64,000 bases of DNA, from positions 12,950,946 through 13,014,945 of the forward strand of contig OY979727.1 of NCBI GenBank assembly GCA_963855995.1, read 5' to 3'. Made by a program: the position numbers and the translations under genes. Shown in pieces: positions 35,458-48,086 of the stretch; positions within the stretch are counted from its first letter, which is position 1; each line of letters starts with the position of its first letter. Source of the stretch: Muricea muricata (taxonomy: Eukaryota; Cnidaria; Anthozoa; Malacalcyonacea; Plexauridae). A model generated the notes under the pieces. It was given only the letters and a program-made list of their open reading frames with translations, searched no databases and was not told the origin of the DNA.

Positions 35458-35767
35458 GTAAGTAATATATAGCATATTGGTGAGTATAACCTGCGGACTG
35501 AGAATAAAATGCATACTGAACGGTACAAAATGCTGACTGGGGATAAAAACAGGCAGAACTCCCAATGAAATGGTGCTAAAATCATTGATAAATGATAACA
35601 GCTCAGGTTAACGTTGTCAGTGTAGGAATTTCAGTTAATAGTACACGAAAGCTATAGGTTCTTTCATTACCTGAAACGATAAAGCTAGGTCACTGGTTTT
35701 TTCTCTATATTTGAATTTCCCGCTAAATGTAAATGAATTCTTGTAAATTTTTCGTGTTGTTTTCATT

Positions 35768-35972
35768 GATGGCCTAGAGATCAGTGGTTTTTACCTTGTG
35801 AATAAATCAATCTTGCAAATCAATATTCCCTTCACAGCTGTCAGCTGCCAGAAACTTGACTGACTATAGGGCTAAAAATTGGAAATAACAATAAAACAAG
35901 TTTCTGGCAGTTGTAAAAGAAAAATTGATCTACAAGATTGATTTAGTTAAGGTAAAAACCACTGATCTCTGG
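35768..35972. mobile_element. foldback MITE, copy-2 instance
   Basis: It has the same inverted arms and position as the element at 16435, with substitutions in the arms. Confidence 0.75.
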
Positions 35973-36543
35973 GCCACCTATGCTGTTTCTAGACTCCTGT
36001 GGCAAGATGTCGCTATGGCGGGAATGTTAAAAACTTGATTTAAAATGAAAATACTTTTAAGTACAGTTATATTTCAAAGAAAATAAGTTGGTAACACGAA
36101 AACTAAGGTAAGATTATTATCTTTCAAAATGAAAACTATTCAAATCACCTCAGTTTGTTATATAATGCATAAAGCCATGAATTTAACAGTATTTTTTTGT
36201 TTAAAAACTGTAGGTGACTTCTTGTTCCCATATCCTTTTGTATATTTGTTGTAAAGAGCAGGCCAAGTGTTATTTTAATTAATATTATTCTTTGTATGAA
36301 ATTCTGTACAGTTGCATTTACAAAACTTGGGTCAATATAATTACGAAAAATCTATATTTCAGCATAAAATATTTGCTTTTACTATAATCAGCAAAATGTT
36401 CTTAACTTACTAACTCAGATATATTTTGTGATGAAGATGGCACTAGAGAGTTTAACAAAGCTTATGTATGTCCAGCTTGTAAGTAAATATTTTGTAGCTT
36501 ATTATAAATTGAAAATACTATAAGATCTAATAAATTGTTCAGT

Positions 36544-38895
36544 TTAATTTGGTTTCACAACAGCACTTGCAAACCATCTTGCTTCATTCATCTCTGGTAA
36601 CTCTTCCCAGACCTGATTCAGGAAATGAAAAACTTCAACAGATTTGAGATCATTTCTTCCATCATGCCCACCCATCACGACAAGAACATCTCCTGTAACA
36701 ACTGCGGCACATCCACGTCGTTTATGCTTCATGGTTGGCAAATATTTGGATTCTCCTGTTGTGAGATTGTATGTAACAACACTATCCATTGCATGATATC
36801 CCCTACTTTTTCCACCAAGAAGAATGGCATTATTTTGCCAGAGAACACTTGCCATCTCATCAACAGGAAAAGGCAAAGGTTTCACCATGTTCCATTCTTT
36901 GGTAACAAGATCATACGTCATGACTGTGTCTTTTGCACCTCCATGAGAACCTCCAAAGATGAACAACTTGTCTTCAAACAGTTCCATTGTGTGATCATAT
37001 CTTGGTGCAGGCATTGTTGTTAAAACCTTTGTAGAGTATGGTGGCACCATGGAAACCTCATAGATTTTGTCACTTGCTTCTCCCAGAATGCATGCTTCCC
37101 CTCCACTCAAAATCAAGCTATCTTTATACATGACTGTTGCATGACTTGCACGCACTTCAGGAAGTTTCACACGAGAGATCTTCCATTCTGCAGACTGGTC
37201 ACAAGAACTTGTCTCAATTGTATCTGTATATTTTCTACCATCATGTCCTCCTGAAATAAGAACCTCTCCTTTATATGTGACTGCAGATGCTTGGGTATGA
37301 GCTGTTGACATTGGCTTGATCAATGTCCATGTTTTCTGTGACCAGGAGAAGATTTCTACAGAATTGAAATTGACCTTTCCATTCCATCCCCCAGCAATGA
37401 TGATGTTTTTTCTGCCCAAGTGTTGACCAGGACTCATTTCTTTCAGTTGTTTCATTTCTGTCATCATCTGAGTGACTTTTGTCATCATTTCTGTCTGCAC
37501 CTCACACATTTTGCTCATCTTCTTACTGAGATCGTCCACTTGTGACTGAAGCATAATGTTATGATCATCACGCTGTTTCTGAAGATTGGCATTGTCTTCT
37601 GCCATCTGTTCCCTCAAGTCATCCACCTGTTTCCTCAAGTCATCCACCTGTTTCTGAAGCTTAATGTTATGACCATCAAGTTGTTTCTGAAGGTTGGCAT
37701 TATGATCATCGAACTTTTTCTCCAGCTTGCCATGATCTTCAGTCATCTTTTGGTTCATATCTTTCACTTCTTTCTTCAACTCAACACAGTCATGACACTG
37801 CAACTTCCTGAAATAAAATTGCTTTCATTTATAATGCTGGTTATAAAATAATAACTCTGTGTTTGCAACACATCACTACGGTACTTAGATCTGCCTGGGC
37901 AGGACTATGATACAGGAGGGAGATCAAAACCAAAAGGACTATAAAAAAACTTAAAATTTAAGTTTTTTTCCTAGAATTAAAATTACTAGTATCTGGTAAA
38001 TCTGTAGTTTGAACTAGGAATTTTAAGTTTGTAGTAAACATGAACCTATACAACAAATGAACCTTTACTATATAGAAAATCAAATATATTACTTGGTTCA
38101 ACAAATATGTTATGCTTTCCCCCTGTTTTTCCACCCCATCACTCACCCCACCTCTTGTGGCAAGCAGTGATGTTTAGTGTTGTAATCAACTGATTTGCGT
38201 TACTAACAATAAGCGTCTCATATTACACCACAAAGCTTTTCGCGCGGATTATATTTCGCGCAGTACTAAAATTGCCGCACCCAGCGCGCCGCGAATTCTA
38301 GTGAATTTTAATACAAGTAAGGTATATATTAACATTTTTGCTATTTTCCATATCAATGACCCCCTCAAGCTAGCGTCACATATTTGATGAACGACCGCTA
38401 ATTAACTCACTGCAATAAAACTTTGTCTTACCTGAACTCACAGACTTCAGCCTCATGATATAACTTATCTTGTCTATTGATAACCACCTCACAATCTTCA
38501 TTAGAACAATTCACTGGAGCAAAGCCACACGTACTCACGTGACGTTCCAGATTACTTAACTTCATAACATCACGACATCCACGCTTGAAGAAATCACAAC
38601 GAATTCTGAGCTCAGATAAATACTCTCGCACTATTCTTGGTGCTTGTACCAGCGTTTCTTCGCTCAGATCATCCTGACATGTTGGACAGTTGTGGGTATT
38701 GGAGAGATGTTTACTGATGCAGGCTCTACAGAAATAGTGCTGGTTTTTTTGACACACGACTGGGTCGTTGAGAACGTTCATACATATCGGGCAATGAAAA
38801 CTAGGACTGATTGGTTCTTTGTGTTCAAAACGACTGTCCTCGTAACCTTGTCCAGGCCAGATGAAACATCCTTGACCTTCCTTAAGTCCTGCCAT
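36544..38895 (-). CDS. RING-TRAF zinc finger-coiled coil-Kelch protein, paralogue B
   Basis: Exons 38895-38432 and 37807-36544 join as in paralogue A. The RING/TRAF exon differs from A at only about six residues (for example EHKEPIS for ELRDPIS). The coiled coil has a different set of blocks (LQKQLDGHNIKLQKQVDD). In the Kelch part changes cluster in loops after the GG doublets (GGHDGRKYTD, GGEACILGEAS, GGSHGGAKD, GGKSRGYHA) and in the last repeat (EARWFASA). An in-frame upstream ATG at 38964 would add a short hydrophobic N-terminus, MSDTEISVFVIFAIECERYK. I prefer the start MAGLKEGQG shared by all three. The gene is intact. The predicted role as an E3 ligase is inferred from domains. Confidence 0.88.
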
Positions 38896-39894
38896 GATAT
38901 CGTCTTTGTAGCGCTCACATTCTATAGCAAATATTACAAACACAGAAATCTCAGTATCGCTCATACGATTAAATATTTATTTGTTATCAAAGATAATGGT
39001 TGGCTTGCAAAAAGTGTTACAAAACAACAGATATGTTGGTGAGCTTAAGGAATGTTAATAATGATAGCTTAAAGCAAATTTGACCACATCCTAGCTCCAT
39101 ATATTCGAGAATTTTATTTATGAACCTTTAACAACAAGAAAATTCCTTAAGGAGGAAAAGAATGAACGTTCTCTAACTCACAGGCTGACCATCATTGCAT
39201 GTTCACGATGGTGCTTGAGTTTGTGAAAAATAACATAGACGTCATAAACAAGGCGAGGCTAGATATGACTATTGTATATATTGATTACAAAACCAACCTT
39301 TGAATCTTTAAAATGATCGCTTCATTTCACGGACTGAATCTTTCCAACACTAAATTTTCACTAGATGTTTATTCCTTGGTGCAAAGCAATTGTTGAGAAT
39401 GATATTGTGATGAAGATGAGAGATGTTTTGATAAGTTTATGGTCGAGAAAAATGTCTGCTACGTGTCAGTAAACAGAAGTATTGTTGTGTCGCAGTTTCG
39501 TTTTTAACTTCATTTGAATTAAGCAATGTATCTCGTGATCTACGGGTCATGACCTCTACTATAGACATCTCGGAAGACTACCAGACACAGTATGACTGAC
39601 ATCCGTACAAAATATAAGATCTCTTGCTATCCAGAACGACAAATCTAGTGACAAATCCTATATTGTCGTGTACTTTTGTCAGCACTACCGACACTGGCAA
39701 CGTTAGTTCTAGATATCATTGACAACGAGGTTTTTCTAACTGACTAAGACTGTCACTGTTTGTCTTTTCTTGCAGAGTTTGCCAGCATGGATTACGTTAT
39801 TGTTCATCTACCATATTACGATGATTGAAGAGCTTTGATATAACCATGTATAACTAATGGGGTTTCTCTATGAATTGCTTGCAGGTGAAACTAA
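38896..39894. other. intergenic region, copy 2
   Basis: It corresponds to 19777-20761 with small indels. No RING exon of CCNB1IP1 or other gene is seen. Confidence 0.4.
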
Positions 39895-42050
39895 TTTATC
39901 CGGGAAGTTCGACATTGTACGAATTGATCTCCATCCTTCAGAACAACTGACAAATCAGTAAGCTTTAATTAAGATTTGTTTCCGCTGTAATGTGAAATGC
40001 AATCGATCCACGATGACCTATTTGAACACAACAATCCACCATTACATAGACTGAGATGCACTGTACAACGCTTGTTTGCAACTGTTGAATGCTTGCATAC
40101 AATTGTAGCAGGCTTTTAAAGCATAAAGGATTTTGACACGTTCTCTAATGGTAAAATTTATTTTAACATCAGCTTTCGGCTGCCAGTCTGCAGAACGCTT
40201 CAGAGAACTTTATTCTGAATTCTGGTGGCGCACTGGCGCATCCAGCACTCTTAAAGCATGTTTTGAAAAGACTACAACTTTTCGTGCTAGATAAACTCTG
40301 TCGTTACGTAGGGCTAATTTGTTCTGTACAATTCGAATATATTTAAGAGGTAATAAAAAATATACGAACTATTAAAGGTACGCAATAATTCAGGCTAAAA
40401 TCAAAAACAATTTTGTTTCTCTTCAGATGATTCTTGCTGGACAAAGACCTGAGACTATTATGGAGATCTGTTCAAGAGCTCTGTCATTCTGGACATACCA
40501 GGTAGTATAGACCTCGTTTTACAATAGACCTTCTCATTTGAGTCTGTTGTTTAAGACTAGATTAGCAGTAAACAATCATTGGCAGTAACCCTGGTGTAAT
40601 TGTAAAACTTTCCTTAGTGGTTTGTTTGAGTATCTTTCATGCTCCAAGCCGTTCACAGAAGAAACGTACTATTGGATAAACCACACGAGATTTTGAAAAA
40701 ATATTTCGAATTTTATAAACAAGCTATTAAACTAAAGACAACTGCTTTCCTGAAGGGGTCCTCTACAGAGGTTTCGATTCGCCGACCATACTCATGTAAT
40801 TATATTACGAAAGTTGGTCATATGTCACTCACCCTCCCTCGGTACGTCCCTTGGGTCAGTTGATCAAAAGCTGGTTCGCTTAACTCTGAGTAAACGTAAA
40901 ATGCAAAGACAACTTTCAGTTGAAACTTGTTTGTAAGCTTGGAGATATTTCGACGGAATTATTGTCTGGATCTCGCTTTGAGTTTTGACTTCTAAAGTTT
41001 TGACTTGAACGGACGTGTCGAATACAGCCTTTGAAAAGCTAGTGCTCAGCTTTTGGGAAATTCGTTTTAATTTTTGGTTAACTTTGTACATTGGGTTGTG
41101 TTAGGTTCTCCTGTCGGCTTGTAATACTGCGAGAACCAGCCGAACTAATAAAACCTACCTATTGCAGCACTACAGACTCGTGCTCACTATAGCGACATAA
41201 GCACAAGCTTAATAAAAGTACGAGTTGAGCCATTGTAGAAGAACAACATGTTAAAATGAAATTCTTTCTAAATTCTTTCTACTTTGTCGTTTTAAACCTC
41301 TGAGGAAAAGTTGTCATTTGTTATGCAGTTGCTTATGCTTATGTCGCTAGTGTGATCAGGCTTAAATTGTGAAAGAAACGGTATCTGAATCTGAAGGAGC
41401 GATATAACTGGCTCATATGCTCTGGGTGAATTTCTACATTCTAGGCCCACCAAGAGCGCACGTACCAGGAGTACGTCTCGAATAAAGCCAAAGAGAAGAA
41501 TGCTCAGCTGGAAAACTATTACGAACAACTGATTGCAATATAAAATCACAGCAAGAGATATCTTGTATCCTTTAAATTATCGCTCCCCCCCCCCCTGAGA
41601 TGGCACGCGTGTTTCTAATGCATAGTGTGCCCTAAATTTAAAACGAATATCAGATTAGATTTTCTTGACGTGCTGCCGCCAACAGCTCTAGAGTCAGAAA
41701 TATCCAGTAAGTTTTATTGTTGCTAATAGTTTCATCACTCTCAATTGATTGTTTGCATGACGGTCAGTTGAAGCATATCTTATTAATTATCTCAGGTGAG
41801 GGACACCATATATACTGCCCGCGTTATTTTTCTTATAGACAATTAGGTTATTATTAATATTCATACTGGATATTCTCTGTTCATCTGTATAGAAGGGTTT
41901 GTATGGAAGCCAATGTCTACAGTAGAAGACCAATGCAAGGTACACACTCCCTTGCATAACGAAACACAAGCACTACAAAACCGTGTTCATTTGGAAATCT
42001 CGGGGTCAGGTATTAAACGACGACTTGGATTCAAAAAGACTGGACCATGA
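39895..42050 (+). pseudogene. CCNB1IP1: CCNB1IP1 (HEI10) fragment, copy 2
   Basis: Exons matching copy 1 start at 39895 (GETNLSGKFDIVR) and about 40427 (MILAGQRPETIMEICSRALS). The third begins at about 41445 (AHQERTYQEYV) and the last ends at 42050. The first exon end reads GAACAACTGACAAATCAG, an insertion that breaks the frame relative to copies 1 and 3. The internal TAA seen in copy 1 is also present. MILAGQRPET is closer to other animals than copy 1's RRET, so copy 1 has the derived residue. Confidence 0.72.
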
Positions 42051-42362
42051 ACTGTACGTACAATTGTATTACGCTGTTTTATTGGTAAATGTGATTTGAT
42101 CTTTTGAGGTTATTTTCAAACATAGCGACATGCATTTTTATGAGATCGTCAGTGCTATACGTAAGCTTATAGTATGTGCATGGAAACACAACTCACTCAA
42201 CATTGTAGCTTTGTTTATAGTGGAAATCTTCTAAAAGTACTTGACTTGTGCTCAGGTATACTGGTTTATTAAAAAAGTTATTTTATCGCCGATTCACCAT
42301 TAAACATACATGAAAATTGCTGCTATAAATTTTGCATATTTTACTTAAAACCAATAAAATCC

Positions 42363-44822
42363 GCGGGAAAGTTTGATTAGGTCTTTGATCGAATCAATGT
42401 AAGCAGATACCTTGGTATAATAGTCAACCTCGCCCTATACTGGGCACAAGCAACCTCCCTGCTTAAATTACCAACTTGAAACCAACGCCATTGCCCGCTT
42501 GTTGGATTAATACTCGACACCATAGCTGGACCACCACTGCACACGTCATTCTGCCCAGTGATGTCACCAGCACAGACCTGTGTGGTACTGTTGAGATAAC
42601 CGATATCTTTAAGTTTCTGTGACGCCAGAGCCTTTTCCTTCTGCACATGATCATCGCAGAATTTGCTTGTTTTAAAGGGAAGTTTGACTTGCTTAAGTGG
42701 GTTCTTGGATTTGTAAGTGAGTTCACCGTGGCTAAATAAACTAACCTCTACCATTACGAGCATAGATAATCACGAAAAATGTTCGACTTACCAGAGAACA
42801 ACAGCAAGAGCAGTAGCTTATAGCGGATATGTTTCTTCCAGTAACTGGAAATGATACTTGAACGCTGTAAAGAGAAAGAAGTAGTTATTATACAGTGACC
42901 GTATTGCTAGTATACAGTAATACACTTACTGGTATGAGACGATAGGAAAATTGCGGCTGCCAAAGCAGTGAGCTGCAGTTAGCACAAACTCTTGATTGAT
43001 CAATGACCCAACACACACATACTTTCCTAAGTGAGAATAGATCATGAAATCAGGGTTGAGTGATCATCTCGTCCTGTCACATTGATATCACGGTTACATG
43101 TGCATCTCATATATACACCAATACATAATATAAATCTCGTTCTATTTTTGTCACCAACCTTTGACTATTATCCTAACTGCCCAAGGCCAGTTCCTTCCTT
43201 TTGTTACCAGTCCACCAATGACCCGAGCTCTTCTATCAAACGATTGAAACGGTGACCTACCACATTCAGAGTAATCTTGGATATCTAAGAATAGCAGACG
43301 CATGCGGTTAACTCTGGTACTGGCAGTTTAACGATCAAGAATGCGGTAAGAAACAAAAGGAATCGATACTCAGTGCCTGAGAGGTTTTCCAAGCTGCGCA
43401 ATTCTTCACAATATAACATCAAATCAAACCTAATACATCTGTCACGTTCTATGAGCATCTTCTGCATGTGTTGTTTTATCTATATAAAACTTTCTATAAT
43501 AGCGATGATAAAGCTTTCTATAATAGCGTTGTGGATGTCCTTCGTGGGGAAGTTTGTTTTCACTTGATCGTTTCAGGTATTGAAAAAACCTATACCATTC
43601 GTGTACTATTAAGTGCACTATCTACACAGGAAAATTTCTTCAACACTCAACACATTCCTAAGACATCTAAAAGAAGTCTCATTATCTCCAGGAAAAGGCT
43701 CAAATGTTGATTGCACTATTTGTTCCATGTCTCGTGGCTGGTGCTGATGCATGTTTTGATGTAGATTAGAAAATAGCAAATTCACTTATTACTGGTATAT
43801 ATTTTAGTGGTAAAGGTAAACTGCTTAGATATTCTGAATTGGAAAACTCGCAGACAAAATTTGAAGCATGCATTAAAACCTACTTTGACAAGAGATGCGT
43901 TATTTGAGCGCGCTCCATCGTAGGTTTTTCCTGCATGTCCGTTGCTTTCTCGATCCTTTCAAACTGAAACCAACGTGACAAGAATATACCGCGGTAGATC
44001 CAACAGCGTCGTTAGGATATTTCACTGCGCCGTTCTTGATGCCAGGGGGTGTACCACATTCTGAAAAAAGATGACCTCAACATCACACCGCAAACGTGTT
44101 TCATACATCGAAAGAAAACAGATTTACCTACCTTTACACTTCAGGATTTGTTGACTGGAAAAGTTTGTCAAACGACTGCAGGGTAAATAAGTGATAGTTT
44201 TTGCCTTGCTGAAGAAGTATCCTTTATCACATTTCAGTGTAATGTGATTTCCTTTACGAGGCTTCGATGTAATTTTAGTGTGCGCTGGTAGTTTATGCTT
44301 TCGGAGTTTCCTTACACAGCCTCGCTTGCCGTTCACTCCTGCGGAAAAAACGACATGAAAGTTTTTTTAGTTTTAAGTCTGAGTTTTTCTGTAAAATGCT
44401 ACCACGATTTCATCATTTTCAGCATGCTCGATCATTAGTGTCGAATGTGGTCGGCTTTTTCTCGTGAATAGTACAAATACGTAGAAAATTCGCAAACTTC
44501 GCAGGGCCATATTTTCCCTGTTTTACAACATTTTGCCACTAAACTTTGCATTTTTACTAATTTAAGACGCTCTTTTCAGCTGCGATGAAAGATAAAGTTT
44601 AAGTATAGCCCGTTTTCCACTTTAACCGTATGGTAACAAAACCTAGTGTAATCTTGTGTGTGCACATCATTAGTTCTGCCTGAGTGTTGAAGAAGCAATG
44701 AAATACGCTGTATGTTTTGCTACGATATGTTTGAAGTGGAAAACAGCCTTAAAACACTCACCGGAAAACAGCAAGACAACCACGCTGACAAACAATAACC
44801 ATATGAGCCAATATATTTTCAT
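42363..44822 (-). pseudogene. factor B-like gene, copy 2, deleted and broken
   Basis: Present are the signal exon (44822-44762; MKIYWLIWLLF), CCP1 (about 44338-44130; DCGK region reads NGKRGCVRKLRKHK), CCP2 (about 44060-43880), the first two protease exons (about 43262-43150 and 43030-42922) and only the decayed protease exon (42767-42363). CCP3-5, the VWA domain and the intact protease exon are gone. The deletion edges can be placed by comparison with copy 1: about 23714 joined to 25070, and about 25715 joined to 28975. A spliced two-CCP secreted product is conceivable, but no working protease can be made. Confidence 0.78.
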
Positions 44823-44862
44823 GATTCTCGTATTTCTAAGAAACACAGGGTAATCACGCATA

Positions 44863-45741
44863 ACAAAGCAAAAATAAGTCTATTTCTTTAATGTGGTTTT
44901 GCGTTCTTATGTAATTGGGTATATGTTGTTCTTTCTGGTCAAAATTTCAAACGTGCGCTTTTTGTGTTCCCAGCGCATATATGAAACAGGAAGTCCTGCT
45001 AAGACGCAAATTAAAACCTGCTATATTTGCAATTTTTGCGTCATTTTTTTCCAGATGTATGATAATATGAGATTATGTCGAGTAGCAACTGCATGTCTGT
45101 ATGTAGCAGCCTTGTTTGACCACTGTTGTGGTTTAATACCTACATTCCCTCAAACAAAAACAACGAGGGAAAAAGCCTCAGAAAAATACCAAACTTAGTA
45201 TTTCCCTGTCTATTATCGGGGGTTAGTCGTAAAGCGCAAACAGATATAATGTAAAATAAGTGCTGACTGAGTTGATGGCTTAAAGAAAGTTTGTAAAACT
45301 ATGTTGTATGACCTTGATGCATGCAGAGCTACTGACGTGCTTCAAATCTGTGCGTCCCTGTGACAGTTGACAGTCTGCGCACGACAATATGTTAAGAAAA
45401 AATATTTATCACAATTGTTGATCAGAAGTGTTACCGTTAAAAGAGTGTGAGTAAATACTATATTATACATAAACTAGACCGTTGTGTATTACACTTACCA
45501 GAGAACTCTCTTTCAGATAAGCTCTTTCCAAATGCTTCCAACTGTAATGCTTTCCAATTCGTAATGCACAATATCTCGATTAGAGTATGCTTTCATCTAC
45601 TTCCCGTAACCCTATCCTTTGGCAATCTAAATCTATCTTTCAACACTCCAGAAACTACTTGTTGTGAGGCAATAGTACAGTAGTTGTCCGAATGGTTACT
45701 TCAATATTTGTTTATTTTCTAATGATATTTTATGATTACAG
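44863..45741. other. intergenic region, copy 2
   Basis: Near-identical to 31250-32123. No coding exon is supported. Confidence 0.4.
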
Positions 45742-46741
45742 CATCCATACATTTACCCAGTGACAGATATTGGTGTCCTAGCTTTGAATATTTAGAACAG
45801 CTTGTAAGCAGCTTGCAAGACAGCAGTATAAGGTTATTACAAGGTCGTCCTGAGAGAAGTACAGAGTAATGAGATGCTTATAGGAGCCTGGGAATGAGTC
45901 AGTCTTCCATCGTAGATAGCAGTTTGTCCATTTCACGCAGATCGACTGTACATATATAATATTTATTAATCTAACAATATAAAGCCAACATAGAGTATCT
46001 ACAACATAGAATCATAGGAGACTCTATTACTCTATACTTCTCTAGTCCTAACTCTCATACAGACCTGTTGTTACAAGATTGTCACAAATTTAACTACACA
46101 ATGTTGTAAAAATATTAGCTGAATTCACATTACTAACTTGAATCCGGTACTAGACGCGTTTCTCGTCTCAACTTTCTCACGTAACTTTCCCGTCCAAACA
46201 AGCGGTGTCTCGTCCACACGAGAAACTTGTCCTAAATTTACATTCAGACAGGTGAATAAGACGAGTATCTCATCACCAACACAATCAAAAACTGGAACTA
46301 GGTGAGGGAAAGAAACAAAATTGCGTACAAAGCAAAAGAAAGACCATGAATTCTCGTGCCCATATATGAATTCGGCTATAGTTAACGGTTACAGTCTACC
46401 TGACCCTATCAGTCTTGTTGGGACAACCTTGTACCAAGTTTGATAGTCCCATCAAGCTTCTTACAAGTTGTTAACAACTTGTGTCAAACTTGTTTAAAAA
46501 ACCGGAAACAAAGCTGGGAACTTTAGTTAACACAACTTGTCAACAGCTTGTGAAGAGACTTGTACAGCTTGTTTGCAGGTTTGTTACAAATTTAAGCGTT
46601 TTTAATATAATATTTCTTGTGTATTTCGTAGAAAAAGCCACATGAAATTTGGGCTGAAAAATATAGAGTACAAGGCAAACCATTGAATGTGCTGGAAATT
46701 AAAATGTACGACAGACAAATATTAAAAGTGAGTAGCAATTA
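45742..46741 (+). pseudogene. PXK: PXK-like kinase fragment, copy 2
   Basis: The first exon is cut after HPYIYPVTDIGVLA and joined to sequence matching about 32346 in copy 1. The second exon-like stretch at about 46633-46741 keeps VQGKPLNVLEIKMYDRQIL but begins with changes (KKPHEIWAEKY). It is non-functional. Confidence 0.55.
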
Positions 46742-48011
46742 GTTGAGAAAGATTCGACTCAGTGAAATATCTGGAACTAAACGTTGTGTGGGCAGTGCAG
46801 TTGATAGTACAAAAAATGTCTTCAACGAAAGAAAGACCTTGGTGGAGAAGTGGCTACTAACGATCATTTAACTTTTTGACGAAGAGTGTGTGCTCGAAAC
46901 GTGGATTAGTTTCACTTTATTCCGGAGAACCTAAACCTTTCGTGTACGACTGAGTGAAATATTCAAGACAAGTGTAATTATATATAATAATAAATAATTT
47001 TCTTGTAGAAGATGCTGTTTTTGCACAGTAAAGGAATTCCATCCAATGGTCACATAGACAGTGGTAACATCTTCGCGAAGAAAGGGATCTGTAGGTAACA
47101 ATTTAACTTTTTAAGCTGATCATGACTATGTACGCTAATCAACACCTGAAATACCCGCCGATAAATGATCGGCAAGAAATCGTTTTTGATCCGTGAAGAA
47201 GCAAAATTGTTTTACACTTTTACCTGATCAAAGACTCCTTGATGCGAAAAGACCTTCTTCGTGCAAAAAGAACTCTAGTTATGCATTTGTTGCCCTCCTG
47301 CTTTCTCCAAACAAAGTTCAACGTCCTCCCCCGATATGTACTCATTATGTATATAATATTCTCTAGTGGTATATCTCCCTTTTCCCAAGAAGGAGCTGGC
47401 CGGATCGACTGGGGCAACCATCAGGCAGAAAAAAGCGAAGGAGAATGAGCCATCGAGGATGAATAGTGGTGACGGCAATTGTATGTTCTGTTTATTATAT
47501 AATGCAGTATATTATTTGTTATGTTTATTATTTATTTTATCATATTATAAAAGGTAAAGCAATCCCTTTATATCTTTTCCATAAACGTATATTCTTTCAA
47601 AAATGTTTGGATTGGTATAACTTTGGTTAAGTGCATAGTGGAAGTTTTTGGGCACTTTTTTGAGCTTCTGTGGCTTATTCGCTGTTAAAATCACCATGTA
47701 AACGGGGCGACTTGATTCCAAAACACGTTAGCAGTTATTATGTTTGGAGTAGTGCATGTGTGTAAATGTGTTGTAGGCTTGTTTGTTGCAAAAAAAGCCG
47801 ACCCTGACAAAGGAATTATCCTTTAAAACATTAGCTAGGTGTGCTTTGATGCTGGTAAATCATTTATATGCTAGCTAGTGGTATATGTCATATACATTAT
47901 AATTTCTTTCTTTTGCTTAAGAAAGAAATTATAATGTACATGACATAAGACGCTTAAGACATAAGAAGCTTAAGACATAAGAAACAATGTCGTCTCCACA
48001 GTAAGTTGGAG
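46742..48011. other. region between PXK and RPL36 fragments, copy 2
   Basis: It contains a decayed copy of the GGTTCTTTCACTACCTG family (46790-46950) and the unassigned open exon (about 47395-47480). A palindrome is described separately. No gene is supported. Confidence 0.4.
47886..47990. repeat. palindrome with short direct repeats at copy-2 right end
   Basis: ACATTATAATTTCTTTCTT and its complement lie either side of TTGCTT. They are followed by GACATAAGA plus GCTTAA-type words three times. Copies 1 and 3 have only the single, non-palindromic arm. Confidence 0.8.
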
Positions 48012-48086
48012 ATGGCTGTTGGCCTGAAAAAAGAACACAAAGTCACAAAAATTGCAATGAAGTCAAAACCATCACGGAGAAAGGGT
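48012..48086 (+). pseudogene. RPL36: RPL36 first coding exon, copy 2
   Basis: The frame reads MAVGLKKEHKVTKIAMKSKP then SRRKG, followed by GTAAGT. Four extra bases follow the CTCCACAG acceptor. No further RPL36 exon is present. Confidence 0.75.

Larger units (their letters stand above)
15975..35545. repeat. segmental duplication, copy 1 (about 19.5 kb, most complete)
   Basis: This copy carries the RING-Kelch gene, CCNB1IP1 fragment, factor B-like gene, PXK exons and RPL36 exon. Long stretches recur in the same order at 35548-48095 and, in shortened form, at 48200-53140. The right end follows the RPL36 exon with AAAATGCTGACTGGGGATAA, and copy 2 begins immediately after it. Confidence 0.9.
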
